From Coprinus comatus (Eukaryota > Basidiomycota > Agaricomycetes > Agaricales > Agaricaceae), in assembly GCA_034638255.1 (NCBI GenBank), contig JAWPGT010000001.1, forward strand, positions 868,001-932,000: 64,000 bases of DNA, given 5' to 3'. Shown here piece by piece: positions 1 to 11,597 of the stretch (position 1 is its first letter; each line of letters begins with the position of its first letter). A program made the translations under genes and the position numbers. The notes beneath the pieces are model-generated. The model was not told the DNA's origin. It ran no database searches and saw nothing but the letters and a program-made list of their open reading frames with translations.

Positions 1-661
1 TTGAATCAACGGTCCCTTCATTGAATCCCTGTCTGCTGGGCCCGCTGATGTTAGGTGCTGGGGTACGAGAGCTAGGCGACCGTCCACCAATTGGGCGTGG
101 TATAAATCCTCTGTGAGATTGTCTACGTGTGTTGGCAGAAGATGGAAAAGGGTTATTATCATGTAGGGAATCAGTATATTGGTATCTGGGGGGGTAGGTC
201 ATCTCGGAGATGCCGCTAATCGTATCACTGGAGAAGGAAAGTGAACGAGCACCCCGCGGCCCAGCATTCTCCCGTAACAAATTTGTGATGAAAGATGTAG
301 GGAGGAGTCTATCTTCCGTAGGATCTACATCAATACTGGAAGCACCTTCGTGCCAGTCGTAGGGCGATATTTCAGAAGTACCGACGGAACCGTCACGGCG
401 AGGGGAGGCAAAGGTAGAATGGGAGAAACGATCAGATGAGAGGATAGACGCAGCGGCAGGTTGAGGCGAGCCATAGCGAGGAACGGAAGGAATGAAGGGA
501 ACAACGGGAGTAGTTGGGATCGAAGACGGGGGTTCGGGAAAGGCCGAGTAGCTGATAGCGCTTTCTGCAATTCCAGACGCAGTGGTGTCTGCCGAAGGTC
601 GGTGTACATGGTTTGTGGAGAGGTATCCGTCTGTGTTGGCTTTTTTCCGGGGGTCGGCCAT
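1..661 (-). CDS. Ser/Pro-rich protein, N-terminal part (truncated by window edge)
   Basis: The minus strand is open from an ATG at 661 (good context, CCATGGCC) to the first base of the window, about 220 codons with no stop and no needed intron. The protein begins MADPRKKANTDG and is rich in Ser, Pro and Thr. A more conserved-looking stretch lies near residues 118-160, including LPTSFITNLLREN and SDTISGISEMTYPP. No catalytic motif or membrane segment is visible in this part. Such a tail could be the disordered N-terminus of a longer membrane or signalling protein, but I do not recognise the family. The gene continues to the left of the window. Its promoter probably lies in 662-1148, which also holds the 3' end of the Rac gene. 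Confidence 0.6.
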   Translation of the reverse strand, partial: MADPRKKANTDGYLSTNHVHRPSADTTASGIAESAISYSAFPEPPSSIPTTPVVPFIPSVPRYGSPQPAAASILSSDRFSHSTFASPRRDGSVGTSEISPYDWHEGASSIDVDPTEDRLLPTSFITNLLRENAGPRGARSLSFSSDTISGISEMTYPPRYQYTDSLHDNNPFPSSANTRRQSHRGFIPRPIGGRSPSSRTPAPNISGPSRQGFNEGTVDS

Positions 662-1148
662 GGATTCAGTGGTGGGTGGTCTCAATGGAAGTACAATACT
701 GCAAATCCTGTGGTCCGTTGTTGGGCATGCCCAACAATTCCCCAACAATTGGAAGGATAGTCAGCGAGGGGAGGGAACAAAGAGCGACGACGAAAGGAGG
801 GACAGAAGAATGGGTATACTTAGGTGGGAAGCAACAGAACAATCACACAGCTACCCTGCATCACCGTCCTGACATATGATGTTCCTCACAGCCAACAAAT
901 ACATCAACTTCTTGTTTCGGGCAACAGGTGGGAATAACATTCTAAGGGAAAGAAAGGAACACGAATGTACTTGGCACAGTGCTCACAAAGACAAAAGAGG
1001 AGCACAGGTAGATATGTATGAATGTGTATATACAAAAAGAAATTGAAAAGAAAGTACGAATCGTTTCCATCGTGAAGTTTGAGCATAAAATGGGCGTGAT
1101 ACAATAAACCATACCAGCGACAACGAAGTGAGAGTAGATTCCCTCTCA

Positions 1149-2125
1149 TCAGGCAATGATGCATGACTTGCCGCGGCCTCCCTTCTTATCTTGTTTGGTG
1201 GGGGGAGGGTTCACTGGAAAAACATCAGCACGTTGTACGGGATAAAGCACTGCCAGACTTACAGACAGCCCTAATGGCCTCATCAAATACTGTCTTGAGA
1301 CCTTTCTGAGTCAAAGCAGAGCACTCCAAGTACTTCACCGCCCCAATGTCTTTGCCCATGGCAACACCTTGTGAGTATGTGATGGGAGCCATGCGACTAC
1401 TCAGGGGTTGAGCAAATATGTCCTAAAGATATTCAATGTAATACAGTGGTACACACCGGTCTCGCAATTTCTCAATAGTTTGTGGGTCCTCGCGCAAGTC
1501 AAGTTTGGTTCCCACCAACACGATTTGGGTTGAAGGTGCATGATGTGAGATTTCCGGGTACCACTTCCATACACATTAACAATATTCGATATTCAAAAAG
1601 CTTAGTGGATCGTAACTTACTTTCGTGCGGACGTTTTCATAACTAGGAGGGCTGACCAGCGAGAAACAGATTAAGAACACATCCGTCTGGGGGTATGATA
1701 AAGGTCGAAGGCGATCATAATCTTCTTGCCCAGCTGTATCCCACAATCCAAGAGAAATAGTCTTGCCGTCCACCATAACAGTGGCAGAATAGTTGTCAAA
1801 CACTGTACATCCAGAATTGAAGTCGACTGAGAACTTAGTCAAACGAAATCTACATACCGGTTGGGATGTATTCTCCCTGATCAGAGTTGTCAGAATAGGT
1901 ATAGAGCGCATCAGTATGTTACAAGTTACACACCGGGAAAGCATTTGTGGTATATGAGATTAAGAGACAAGTCTAGCGATTCAAGTTGCCTTTCTTGTAA
2001 GTTTAGATACAAGTTGTGCTGGCGTACCTTTCCAACAGCACCATCCCCTACGACAACACCTGAGAGGAAACTTATCAGAGACCATGTAATCTTATAGGTC
2101 AATTCTTACATTTGATAGCTTTCAT
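1149..2125 (-). CDS. rac1: Rac1-type Rho-family small GTPase
   Basis: A Rho-family GTPase controlling actin, polar growth and NADPH oxidase in fungi. The spliced protein begins [17 protein letters not shown] (P-loop), then has the switch I effector region [15 protein letters not shown], switch [22 protein letters not shown], and [16 protein letters not shown]. The residues after switch II and the [19 protein letters not shown] stretch fit Rac better than Cdc42 or RhoA. The first exon is only 16 nt (2110-2125), exon 2 is 2028-2059, and several more short introns follow. All junctions keep frame. The tail is basic ([11 protein letters not shown]) and ends in a CaaX box, CIIA, with TGA at 1149-1151. 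A C-terminal Ala suggests farnesylation rather than geranylgeranylation, which is unusual for Rac. Family call is secure; the Rac1 subfamily is very likely. Confidence 0.95.
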
Positions 2126-2210
2126 CTTGTAAACCGAAGAGTTATAGGGTTAGAAGTCGTTCTTGTCGTTGGAGAATCAGAAGTTGGAGTGGTAATCCAA
2201 TGTATAGTTC

Positions 2211-2287
2211 CTGTGATAGAGAATGTTCTAAACATGTTAGTGAGTGTGTTATGCATGTTGAGCACGCATATCTACCGACCAACTTAC
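2211..2287 (-). other. Probable 5' UTR intron of rac1
   Basis: On the minus strand, upstream of the Rac ATG at 2125, the sequence reads CTAAG|gtaagttggt ... ctatcacag|GAAC. This is a strong donor and acceptor pair bounding 77 nt. It lies in the leader, so it does not change the protein. The rest of 2126-2708 shows no credible gene; it holds the rac1 leader and promoter and, toward 2700, the 3' UTR of the next minus-strand gene. Confidence 0.5.
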
Positions 2288-2708
2288 CTTAGTCGTTATT
2301 ATCGAAGGGGACTGAACAGAGTTAAAACAGAAAAACCTGGGATATATGTGTTGTTTGAGATCAGGAGAGGGCGCTGTGACTGGCGACGCTGGCAGACAGC
2401 GACTTTCTCACGCTTGTTCGACTACAATTCTGGTCCTTCCCACGCAGTAATTCATAGTGCAGTAGATAGGATACACATACAAGTACACAAAACATTTTGA
2501 CAGAACTAGGTCGAGCCCTATTGTAGATGAAAGGAAATACGTTCAGAAAACAAAGAATAAAAATAAAAAACAGGCATCAATGAAAAACACGAGTATCCAA
2601 AATGGTATAGGAAGGAACCAAGAAAAATATCTTCAAAATAGAAGAACGGCTTAAACACAGAGCATAGCAAAAGATAGCGAACGTGTCCCAAGGCAAAGCG
2701 GTGGGAGA

Positions 2709-4584
2709 TCAGTTAACTAGGTGTAGGTTCAACTTCCTTTTCTTGGAAGGAGGCGATGAAGGCGACCCTCGCAAGACTTCATTTAGCTGTTTGATATCTT
2801 CACCTGCATCTAATTCTTGTTCATCTCCAAAGTTTGAAGACGAGTCAAGGATGTCATTGATATCGACTTCATCGTCTGATTTGGAATGTCGAGTAACATT
2901 GAGGTCAAATGGTTCAAGTAAACCAATTCCCATCCCTTTGGTCTCGCTGCGATTTCGCAGCACAGGACTTTCGGCCTCAAGAATACGTTTGATGGGGGTA
3001 TTGCGTTCTCTAGTTTCACCAGGTGGGAATAATGAGTTGAATGGGCTGCTAAGCTGACTGGATAGCATAGAAGCTTCGGAAAACCAGTCATCAGTCAGTT
3101 CAGAGAACGAGCGCTTGTGCTCACAAGTCAAGACACGACTCAAAGGTGACTCTTCAATACGATGCCGTGGGCGGAGAGAATCAGCCCTGGTAGGCAGCGG
3201 TGAACCTGCGATACGAAGGCGTGTGTGACTAAGTGGTAGCTTGAATTCACTAAGTGGGGTCTCCGGTCGGGTACGACGCGAAGGTGAAGGTCCATATACC
3301 AGGGGACTACCTCCAAGAATCGGAGAACCTTTCACCAACGGGCTTCCGAAATTTCGAACCAACATGCTTAGAGATATTTCGCGGCTTTGTGAGTGGAGAG
3401 GATGACTTGGGCTTGGGAAGCGCCATGGCTGATCAGATGGCAATGGTCGCGGCGAGTGACGGAAAGATGGGGTGAGAAGGGGGTCATATGGTGAAGGGGG
3501 TATCAACGGAACAGTCGATGGTGGTGTCGGAGGAACCCTTGGGCTTTCAACGGATGTATTACCTGCATCAGATGATGTGCGTGGTGTGAGGGGAGGGCTA
3601 GTTCCAGGACCGCTCGAATGATGCCGGGTATTAGTGATGTTGCTTTCATCACCTTCTGGCGGAAGCGCAGCTATATTCGTGCAGATATCGCTAGAGTGTA
3701 ATGTGCGTTCGACAGACAATCTCATATGAGCGCCAGCGGATCGGAATTTAGATTTGTGTGAGATATTTTGCGGATTTGTTCCAGGTGCAACATCGAGTTT
3801 GAGATTCACTAAGGTGTCGTGCCCATCATCTCGTGAGCGACTAACAACCTGCTTGTTCTCCTCTGAAGAATTTTCAACAGCAAGTAGCATGAATATTGAT
3901 GGTATGCTTACTGTTAGAAGAACGCCCCCGAGGTCGATCTTGACCGTCGCGCCGGTTGGCCATGGCAATCTTATGCTTTTCGAATACATGTCGTCTCCAC
4001 ATACTTTTAGCATTAATGCCAGCGTAAGTACGTCTACAAAATGTACACCGTAGACGGGGCTCTTCTCCCTCCGGCCAGCCTTCTGGGCCTCGTTCCTTTA
4101 GATCTCTCTTCTTTGCCGGGCACCAACCTCGAGGTGGTTCGAGTATAGGAGGATAGGGGACTGCATGGGCGTTGTTGTTGTTCTCATGAATGAAATCCTT
4201 TGGATCAAGAAACCACTCTGGGTTTTCGGCGAGAACTTGGTAGCTTAATCCTTCTGTATAGTTTTTCGAGCTTGGAAATGTTGTAAATGGTGGATGGATA
4301 AATATGACGTTCGGATCTGAAGGATGAGGATCTGCCCCTGCAGGTATCGCCAACGAATCGTGTGATCGACCTTGGCTGCGTGTAAATTGTAAAGGCCTCG
4401 TACGATCAGAGGAGTTCGCATGGGGAGTATAAGGGCGGGGCTGAAATGAAGAGGCTGCTGGAGCAAAGAAATCATAGTCGGAGATAGCGTTGAGACGTCG
4501 TTTGGGATGCTTCGCTGAAGTATTGAGATCGGTCAGTGATGAAGTGCTTGAGGTAGCCGTAGAGGAAGACGCCGCTTCCGACAT
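2709..4584 (-). CDS. Single C2H2 zinc-finger protein with long Ser/Pro-rich C-terminus
   Basis: Two exons joined by a short intron near 3865-3911 (donor AACA|gtaagcat, acceptor attcttcag). The first exon starts at ATG 4584 (MSEAASSSTATSSTSSL) and ends after a zinc-finger-like motif at about residues 178-210: CTFCRRTYAGINAKSMWRRH then VFEKH, i.e. Cys-X2-Cys followed by His-X4-His. The region after the finger is basic (NRRDGQDRPRGR). Exon 2 encodes roughly 380 residues rich in Ser, Pro and Arg with repeated SPL/GSPL motifs, an acidic stretch (KSDDEVDINDILD) and a basic end (PPSKKRKLNLHLVN) that may be a nuclear localisation signal. Nuclear function, perhaps DNA binding or chromatin, is inferred only from these features. 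I do not recognise a named orthologue. Confidence 0.75.
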
Positions 4585-4863
4585 GGGAGCAGGTAAGTTG
4601 TACAGGTCTAGAGATGGATTAGAGAATAGAGGGAAGGTGCCACGTCCAGACAGAGCAATGATATTATGCCTTGTTTATTGCCTCATGGCGTCGGAGTTGA
4701 CACGCTACAACGCGTAAGTCACATGTTCCCATTAGCGTGTCAGGCAGAGTTCACGTGGTTATCTTATGACATCAAGTCTATTTCTATCTACAGCGCAAGG
4801 GAAATGTATCTGAAGGGCTTGAATGAACGAATTGAACAGAATACCACAACACTACAGCTTGAC

Positions 4864-5431
4864 CTACCCGGATATCATAACAATTCCACCAAGTGGTGTG
4901 ATCGGACCAAGGAATTTGAATCTACAGTATAGGAGATGTAAGTATTCAAGATTATCGTTTTTAGCGAGTGGATTTCACCGGTCGCGGGCAAGAACCAATA
5001 GCATGATACTGCTGGAGAAGATGAGGCCACCAGCCACAATAGCAGGAGCCGCAAATCTATGGGTGGAAAATCGTGGGTGAAGAGACACCAAAAGCAAACC
5101 AAGGCCATTGTAAATCTGTTCAGAATATCAGCCAGTGAATGTTCTAAGGGAAAGGGTTTGCTGACGGCGTATGAAGTAGCTGTTTCCCATGCTTTAATTA
5201 GTTCGGGTGTGATATTCTGTCTTTGTTTGAGACCATGTGCTTTGCGCACGGTAAGATTGGGGGGAGCGACATGGGCTGACATTCAGCATACCTCCAAAAG
5301 CTCCCGTTAGCATACCGGTAGCAACTCCAAAACCTTAGTGTTTCATGCAAAATAGATTGGAAGAGTGACTAACCAAACAAAGCGCCGGTCTTCCATATCC
5401 AAGTTGATTTTGGTGTCAGCATATGTGCCAT
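4864..5431 (-). CDS. TMEM256/DUF423 (YgdD-like) small membrane protein
   Basis: Five short exons give a protein of about 120 residues. It starts at ATG 5431 (MAHMLTPKSTWIWKTGALFG), continues through TGMLTGAFGAHGLKQRQ and NITPELIKAWETATSYA, then IYNGLGLLLVSLHPRFSTHR, a hydrophobic AGGLIFSSSIMLLVLARDR, and ends FKFLGPITPLGGIVMISG. The pattern GAFGAHGLK, WETA-X-Y and LGPxTPLGG is diagnostic of the DUF423/TMEM256 family of small, multi-span membrane proteins of unknown function. The third intron uses a weak donor (gtcagc). Family members usually have a Trp after the final ISG-type motif; here a TAG follows directly at 4864-4866, so either the protein is slightly shorter or a terminal exon is missed. 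The gene is divergent from SPB1 (168 bp between ATGs). Confidence 0.8.
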
Positions 5432-5599
5432 CGTCAAGAGGTTGGCTATACATTTCGCCTGCACTGGATACAAAAGCGTTGCGCTGATGGCCGAAATCTA
5501 CGATATTCCCACGGGTACAATCCCTCAGGACGAACTGGGAAATGGAAAAGTTCCAAGACCATCAACATCAGTCTACGCACTCTTGCCCACTCTTAAGCA

Positions 5600-8500
5600 A
5601 TGGGTAAAGCACAGAAGAAAACCGGCAAAGGCCGTCTAGACAAGTACTATAAACTTGCAAAGTAAGTTATGGTAGCTCCTTCGCATTCTCTAATCTAAAC
5701 ACAAACTCAGAGAGCAAGGATATCGAGCTCGTTCAGCTTTCAAGTTGATCCAACTCAATAAAAAGTATAATATCCTCGAGTCAGCTCGATGCTGTATCGA
5801 TTTATGCGCCGCTCCTGGTGGCTGGCTACAGGTGGCTACCAAATATATGCCCGCCAATAGTCTTATTGTTGGTATGTAAACTTTCTCTCCAATCGTTGCT
5901 CGTACTTATCCTGTTTTCAGGTGTCGACTTAGATCCAATCAAACCAATCCCAAGGGTTGTCACATTTGCTGCGGATATCACCACAACCCATTGTAGAAAC
6001 CTCATTCGTAATGAGCTGAAGGACTGGAAGGCGGATGTGGTGCTTCATGATGGTGCACCAAACGTTGGTACAGCTTGGATTCAGGATGCATACTCACAAT
6101 CAGAATTGGTACTCATGAGTTTGAAACTCGCCGTGGAGTTCTTGATCAAAGGAGGCACGTTCGTGACAAAAGTATTCCGAAGTGTGGATTATAACAATCT
6201 CATTTGGGTTTTCAATCAACTATTCCGCAAAGTTGAAGCAACAAAACCCCCGTCATCCAGGCATGGTTCAATTCTCAATGCCCTAATCAGATTACTCATC
6301 TGATTTCAGAAATGTATCCGCTGAGATTTTCGTGGTTTGCCGCGATTTCATAGCACCAAAACACATTGACCCGAAGTTCTTGGATCCCAAACATGTGTTC
6401 AAGGATTTGGCTTCACCTGTGGCTTCACAAGCTCCGGCAAATGATGTGCAAGCAAACGTATTTCACCCAGAAAAGAAGCGGAGGCACAGAGATGGTTATG
6501 CTGACGGAGATTACACCCTACACAAGACCACACCAGCATCGAATTTTGTCCTTGGAAATGATCCTGTTGGTGTCCTAGGTTCCTTCAACCAAATTACTTT
6601 TACCACTGAAGAAGAAAAAGAGTAAGTGTTGACAGAAGTTCCTTCTTCTTTAATCTTATGATATTTTAGGTGGTTGTCCATGGATATAACAACCCCGGAT
6701 ATCAAAACCAACTGTGAAGATCTAAAAGTTCTCGGAAAAGGAGATTTCAAGATGCTCATAAAGTGGCGATTGAAACTGAGAGAAGAGGTCGGGGTACTTT
6801 CCACCAGTTATATCCATGTTTTTCTTAACCCTTACCATATAGCTCGGACTAGACGTGAAAAACAAAGAAACTGAGGATGTGACTGAAACTGTTGAAGTTG
6901 AAGAAGAGGCTGACGAAGAACAGCAAATACAGGATGAGGTCGGTTGTACACTCCATTTTGATCTTTAGATTGCTCATGATCAACCTTCTGTTATCTACAG
7001 CTAGAACGACTCAATGCGAAAGCGACTGCTCGCGCAAAACGTGAACGCCGTCGTGCTAATGAAATCAGGACCAAAACAATACAACGAATGCAGTTGCAAA
7101 TGGTGGCACCCTTGGATATTGGCCTAGAGCAGCAAGATGCCTCTCTGGGGTCTGGACAGGAAGATGTATTTGATCTTGCAGAGACAGAGATGGGTATGAA
7201 GCGAAAGGCCCAAGTCCAATGGCTGAATGATGAAACACTAGATACCATGGATGATGACCAAGACGAACAAGAGGAAAATTCTGCAGATGACGATGAGGTG
7301 CTTTCTTACGACGAGGGGCGAGAGAGGCGACTAGGTGGTCTTGAAGATGAGCTCGATGACTTGTACGATTCTTATAAAGAGCGATTACGAGAGAAGGATT
7401 CTAAATTTAAAGTAAAGGAGCAGCGGCAGAAGCACAAGGAGCGAGAGCAGGAATGGCATGGTATTCCGGACGGCAATAATGATGAAGATAGTGATGATTC
7501 TGAGGGTGGCTGGGATGTCTCGCAGAATAACAAGCTAAATGCCGGCTATGAATCTGATTCTTCCGACGAGTCCTCCAATGAAGAAATGCAAAAACAGGAA
7601 ACACGGAACGGCAAGAAACGAACGCATTCGTCGCAAAATGTGGATCATTCTGTAACGAAAAGGCCTCGTTTGGTCAACAAACTAGAGCCTACTTCAAGTC
7701 GACCCACGAGTGCTGCCGCCTCATTGTGGTTTAAGCAAGATGTTTTTTCCAGGTTGGACCCCGAGGCAGAGTTAGAGGGCGAAGAATCAGAATTTTCGGA
7801 GGTGGACTCAGAGGAAGAATACAACGACGAGGAACAAGTACGTTCACTTCGAAGATTCATCATCATATACTCATCCTTTAATAGGCACCCGATGATGACG
7901 ATTTTGAGATGGTACCTCAAGAGCAATCCGATGATGACGTTGACATGTGGGATGCTAGCAACGAAAACGAGGATGAGCTCAAGCAGGAGAAAATCCGAAG
8001 TGAGTAGTACACTTTTGTTGCATGGCCTGACGTTCAGACTAACTGCCAACAAGAACTCGGCCTTACTAGCGCGGAAGCCATTACCATTGCCCAACAGCTC
8101 ATAAATCGCGAGAAGACTAAAACTCAATTGATTAACGATGGTTTCAACCGCTATTCCCTGAATTCAAAAGAAGGATTACCTTCATGGTTCCTCGATGACG
8201 AATCTCATCATTACAAGGCCAATATCCCCATCACCAAAGAAGCGGTAGATGCCCTCCGTGCCAAACAACGCGCATTAGATGCTAGACCAATAAAGAAGAT
8301 TGCAGAAGCGAAAGCACGTAAAAAGTTTAAGGCTGCTCAGCAGCTTGAGAAAGCCATGAAGAAGGCAGAAGGTGTGAACGAGACAGTTGATATGACAGAA
8401 CGGGAGAAGGCGAAGCAGATCGAAAAACTTATGAATAAGGGACTATCTCGTGGCAAGAAGATCAAGAAAGATATTAAGGTAGTCGTTGCCAGGGGAGCTC

Positions 8501-8680
8501 ACAAGGGTGTTAAAGGTCGTCCAAATGGCGTCAAAGGCCGTTATGCTATGGTTGACGCACGCATGAGAAAAGAGGCAAGTTTTGGTTGAAATTTATGTAT
8601 AAACCCTCATCTCACCGTTTTTTCAGGTCCGAGCAAAGAAAAGAAAGGAGAAGGCACAGAAGAAGCATAAACGTAATTAA
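5600..8680 (+). CDS. SPB1: SPB1: nucleolar 25S rRNA 2'-O-methyltransferase (FtsJ family)
   Basis: Spb1 methylates the ribose of a guanosine in the A-loop of 25S rRNA and is needed for 60S subunit assembly. The start at ATG 5600 gives [20 protein letters not shown], typical of the family. The FtsJ domain (about residues 24-215) shows the SAM site DLCAAPGGW and the catalytic K-D-K-E set: K in [12 protein letters not shown] in [12 protein letters not shown] in GTFVTKVF, E in [11 protein letters not shown] long acidic middle (for example [16 protein letters not shown]) and a Lys/Arg-rich C-terminal SPB1 domain ([17 protein letters not shown]) follow. There are about ten short introns. The last, 8575-8626, is GC-AG: it is needed to join MRKE to [17 protein letters not shown], ending at TAA 8678-8680. 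The gene converges on SLS1. Confidence 0.95.
8575..8626 (+). other. GC-AG intron in SPB1
   Basis: The donor reads GAG|gcaagt and the acceptor ttttttcag|GTC. Removing these 52 nt joins two exons in phase and restores the basic C-terminus expected for Spb1. Reading through instead gives a stop 5 codons later (the coding sequence would end ...ASFG). Confidence 0.75.
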
Positions 8681-8788
8681 TTGCGCCTTGTTCGATAACG
8701 TACCCTTTCTACTCTATGCTATATATCATATGATTATATGTCAGTGATCATATATTATACTGACTTGCGTACAGCCTCCATAGTACTT

Positions 8789-11286
8789 TTAAGCAAATTC
8801 TTGAATTGATTGTTCTCCTGTGTTATCCTTGACAATTCTCTGGCACTTGTTCCAGAAAGTGTTCCATGATCCCTCAGACATAATATCAGTGCAAGTTACC
8901 TGTTCAAGTTGGTGTTGGTATTTCGAACACAATGTAGAATGATTACCACTCACCTGATAGGACATGCGGGATTCATCACTTTGGGTGTCGAAACGACGTT
9001 CACTTTCGGCAAGAACGGTTGAGTTATCAGACTTGGTTGATTGGATGTAAAAATCATCTCTAAGCATATAAGTTTTTCCTTCATAAGTGAAGGATAAAGG
9101 TGTATTGCGATGAGAAACTTGTGATCTTATTACGCGGTGGTTTAGTGTAATGCAGAACAGGAAAGAGTTAATACATATACGCACATCGATTCGTCTTTTA
9201 GATACTGTATTAAGACAGCAGGCCACTGCGGTGCAGGCAAAGAACAATAGGTACTGAGGGTCAGACGCAAATCTCTTGCACTGTAACAATGGATGTTACT
9301 ACCGAAACTTAAAGTTTTAAAATTCGACTTACTCATCTGGCAATAGAACATCAAGCCTTGCAATGCTACCTTGAAGTAAAATCGGATTTGACGCATCTTG
9401 TTCTTCCACAGGTGCAAGAGGTCCAGACAATGTATCCGTAGGCCGCACCAATGGATGTTCAACTACTATGCACTCGCTTTTCACCGATGAATCAGGCACA
9501 GTTTCGTAGACCAGGCGGTGCATCCACCGTTGATTGGTTTCCGGTGACTGCCAGAGTCGCATTGGAGCACTGATATAAGTGTATTTGTTGATGTGTTCCT
9601 TTCGTGACTACCCACAAAGGACCCACCTTTCAATGAATTCTGTTTGCGGAGTTTGCGTTCGAATCCAAGTTAGCATCCCACTGATTTCCTTTTGACCATC
9701 GACCGGTGGAGATAACGATGTCTGAGCTCCCGGAGAATTAAAGACAATATGTCCTGGTCTAAGAGATAGGGTAAGTTTAATGTCGGAAATGTGACGAAGA
9801 TTCATACATAGCGGTCAGTGTGATGGAGGAAGCATTTTCGGAGTCTGGGACTTGCGCAAGAAGTTGTTTCCGGATGTCGTCATAGTTGCTAGATTTTATA
9901 AGGATCATCGAGGTATTCGTCAAGATGGCGAAAACATATGCTTACCTCATGATAGCGGAATAGCTATGTGTTGTCTGGCACCTGGTATCGTTCTCAGATA
10001 TAACGATATCATTGTCAGCAAACCACTTTCCTACTTGGCGCATTCGGAATTTCCCATTAATTGTCCACGGACGGCTGGAAGATTCACAGAAGAATGGATA
10101 GAGGGCATATGACGGTGAAGGGGAGGAAGGAGAGTGAATCTCATTATTTATGAGGCCAATGCCAAGAGGGACTGTTTGGTTCTTGGATCCACATGAGCAC
10201 GCGAAAATTTTTCATATATCACAGCTAACCTCAAGAATATACCGCGAAATCAATCTTTGTGCATGCATCAGAGACTGACTAGAGCTTTCTCGGTACCATA
10301 TTCGGACCTAGTAGTGAAGGTGAGTTCTGTCAAGTTAAACAAGTTGAAAAAGTTCACACTTTTCCTGGTTTAGAGGATTCCAAGAAGCAAGTAGAAGCTC
10401 GAGATAAATCTTGCAAAGAAGCTGAGATATCAACATCCTTTGGCAATACAAAATCTTGAAACACAATTTCCTGGATGTACTTTGTTCAGACCTGAGTGTA
10501 ATTTAAGATAGAAAAACTAAAAACCTGGTTCAAATTTTCGATATGCTTCTCCAACTCTTCAATAGAAGCGGTTGTCCCTGTAATTGTCAAGGACAGTGGA
10601 TTGCGGGAAAATTGCAAATGGACATTGTAGGTTTGAGAAAGTGAGAGTATGTCGATACCATCTAGTTTTTGGAGGTAAATGATAAAAAAAAATATGTAGC
10701 GCTGTATAATAACTAACCTTTCCCGAGTAGCAGGAATGCCTGCTGGGGATTCAAAGCGAAAACTGTTGACAAGTTTCTATCAACCTGACATACGAATAAC
10801 GAGTGGCATACCACGCGATGACTTTTCCTTTCTAGCCCTTGCCAGCTTTTGGCTTTTACCCAATGACGGCCAACCCCATTGTTTCTCTATTATAGCGGCG
10901 GCTACTGCTTTCTTAGTGGCCTTGGATGATGTCGTCTGTCCGTAAAGTTCCAAAAACTGCCGCAGTTGGGTATGAGTAAAAGAACGGTTTAGCCTGTCCA
11001 TAAGAGTCTGGTATTCGACCTCATATTGAGGTGAGCCAATAGGGCTGTGTAATGTTGGCCTGAAGCTTTCTAGATCGACAAGGGTAAGGTTTGAGTTCTC
11101 AGCGACATATTTGAGGTATTCCTGGACATTTGGTCTGCTGGATGGCACGTTCGTGTCTGAGGGGTCTGCGAGCCTATTGTCGTGGGTTGAAAGGTGTGCG
11201 ATGGTGGCAGCAGAGGAAGACGCGTAATGCCTGCAAGCAGCAGATAATGCGAGCAACTTGTTGGGTCGGGTACAACGCAGAGCCAT
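8789..11286 (-). CDS. SLS1: SLS1-like mitochondrial inner-membrane regulator
   Basis: Yeast Sls1 couples mitochondrial transcription to translation at the inner membrane. The first exon, from ATG 11286, starts MALRCTRPNKLLALSAACRH, a plausible mitochondrial presequence. It carries the helical motif LNRSFTHTQLRQFLELYGQ and EKQWGWP that I associate with the SLS1 N-terminal domain. A 49-nt intron (donor CGTG|gtatgcc) leads to FALNPQQAFLLLGKDGIDIL and then QTYNVHLQFSRNPLSLTITG, a KH-like region of the family. Further exons give EIVFQDFVLPKDVDISASLQ, VRIWYRESSSQSLMHAQRLI, PFFCESSSRPWTINGKFRMR, MNLRHISDIKLTLSLRPGH and a C-terminus containing RDDFYIQSTKSDNS. Roughly 700 residues in all. Exon borders in 8789-10300 are approximate. 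The call rests on several family motifs in order, so I am fairly sure of family and less of exact ends. Confidence 0.75.
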
Positions 11287-11597
11287 AAGTGGATTTTTGG
11301 GAATGTTTGGTTTCGGTGCAAAGAAAAGTATATGTGTTTACGTAACAATTAACATCCTCGAATATTCGGGTGATCCTACTTTTCCTGGAGTGTGGCTAAG
11401 TAGACAGACAGAGTACATAATACCCATAGGGAGGCCGATAGTTCCATCCAGGTGTAGACATACTTTGTTCGTTGTGGCATTCAGGCAAATCTAGTGGAAA
11501 TGTAAAATATAATGGGAAAAGGACAACAGGTGCATACAGACAACTTAGCCAATCGCTATTGGCGATCGTTCGAAAAAATACTTGTCACCTCTCCATC

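Noticed and set aside
9650..9680. A tRNA-like T-arm sequence (gttcgaatcc)
   Set aside because: It lies inside the SLS1 coding sequence and no cloverleaf could be built around it.
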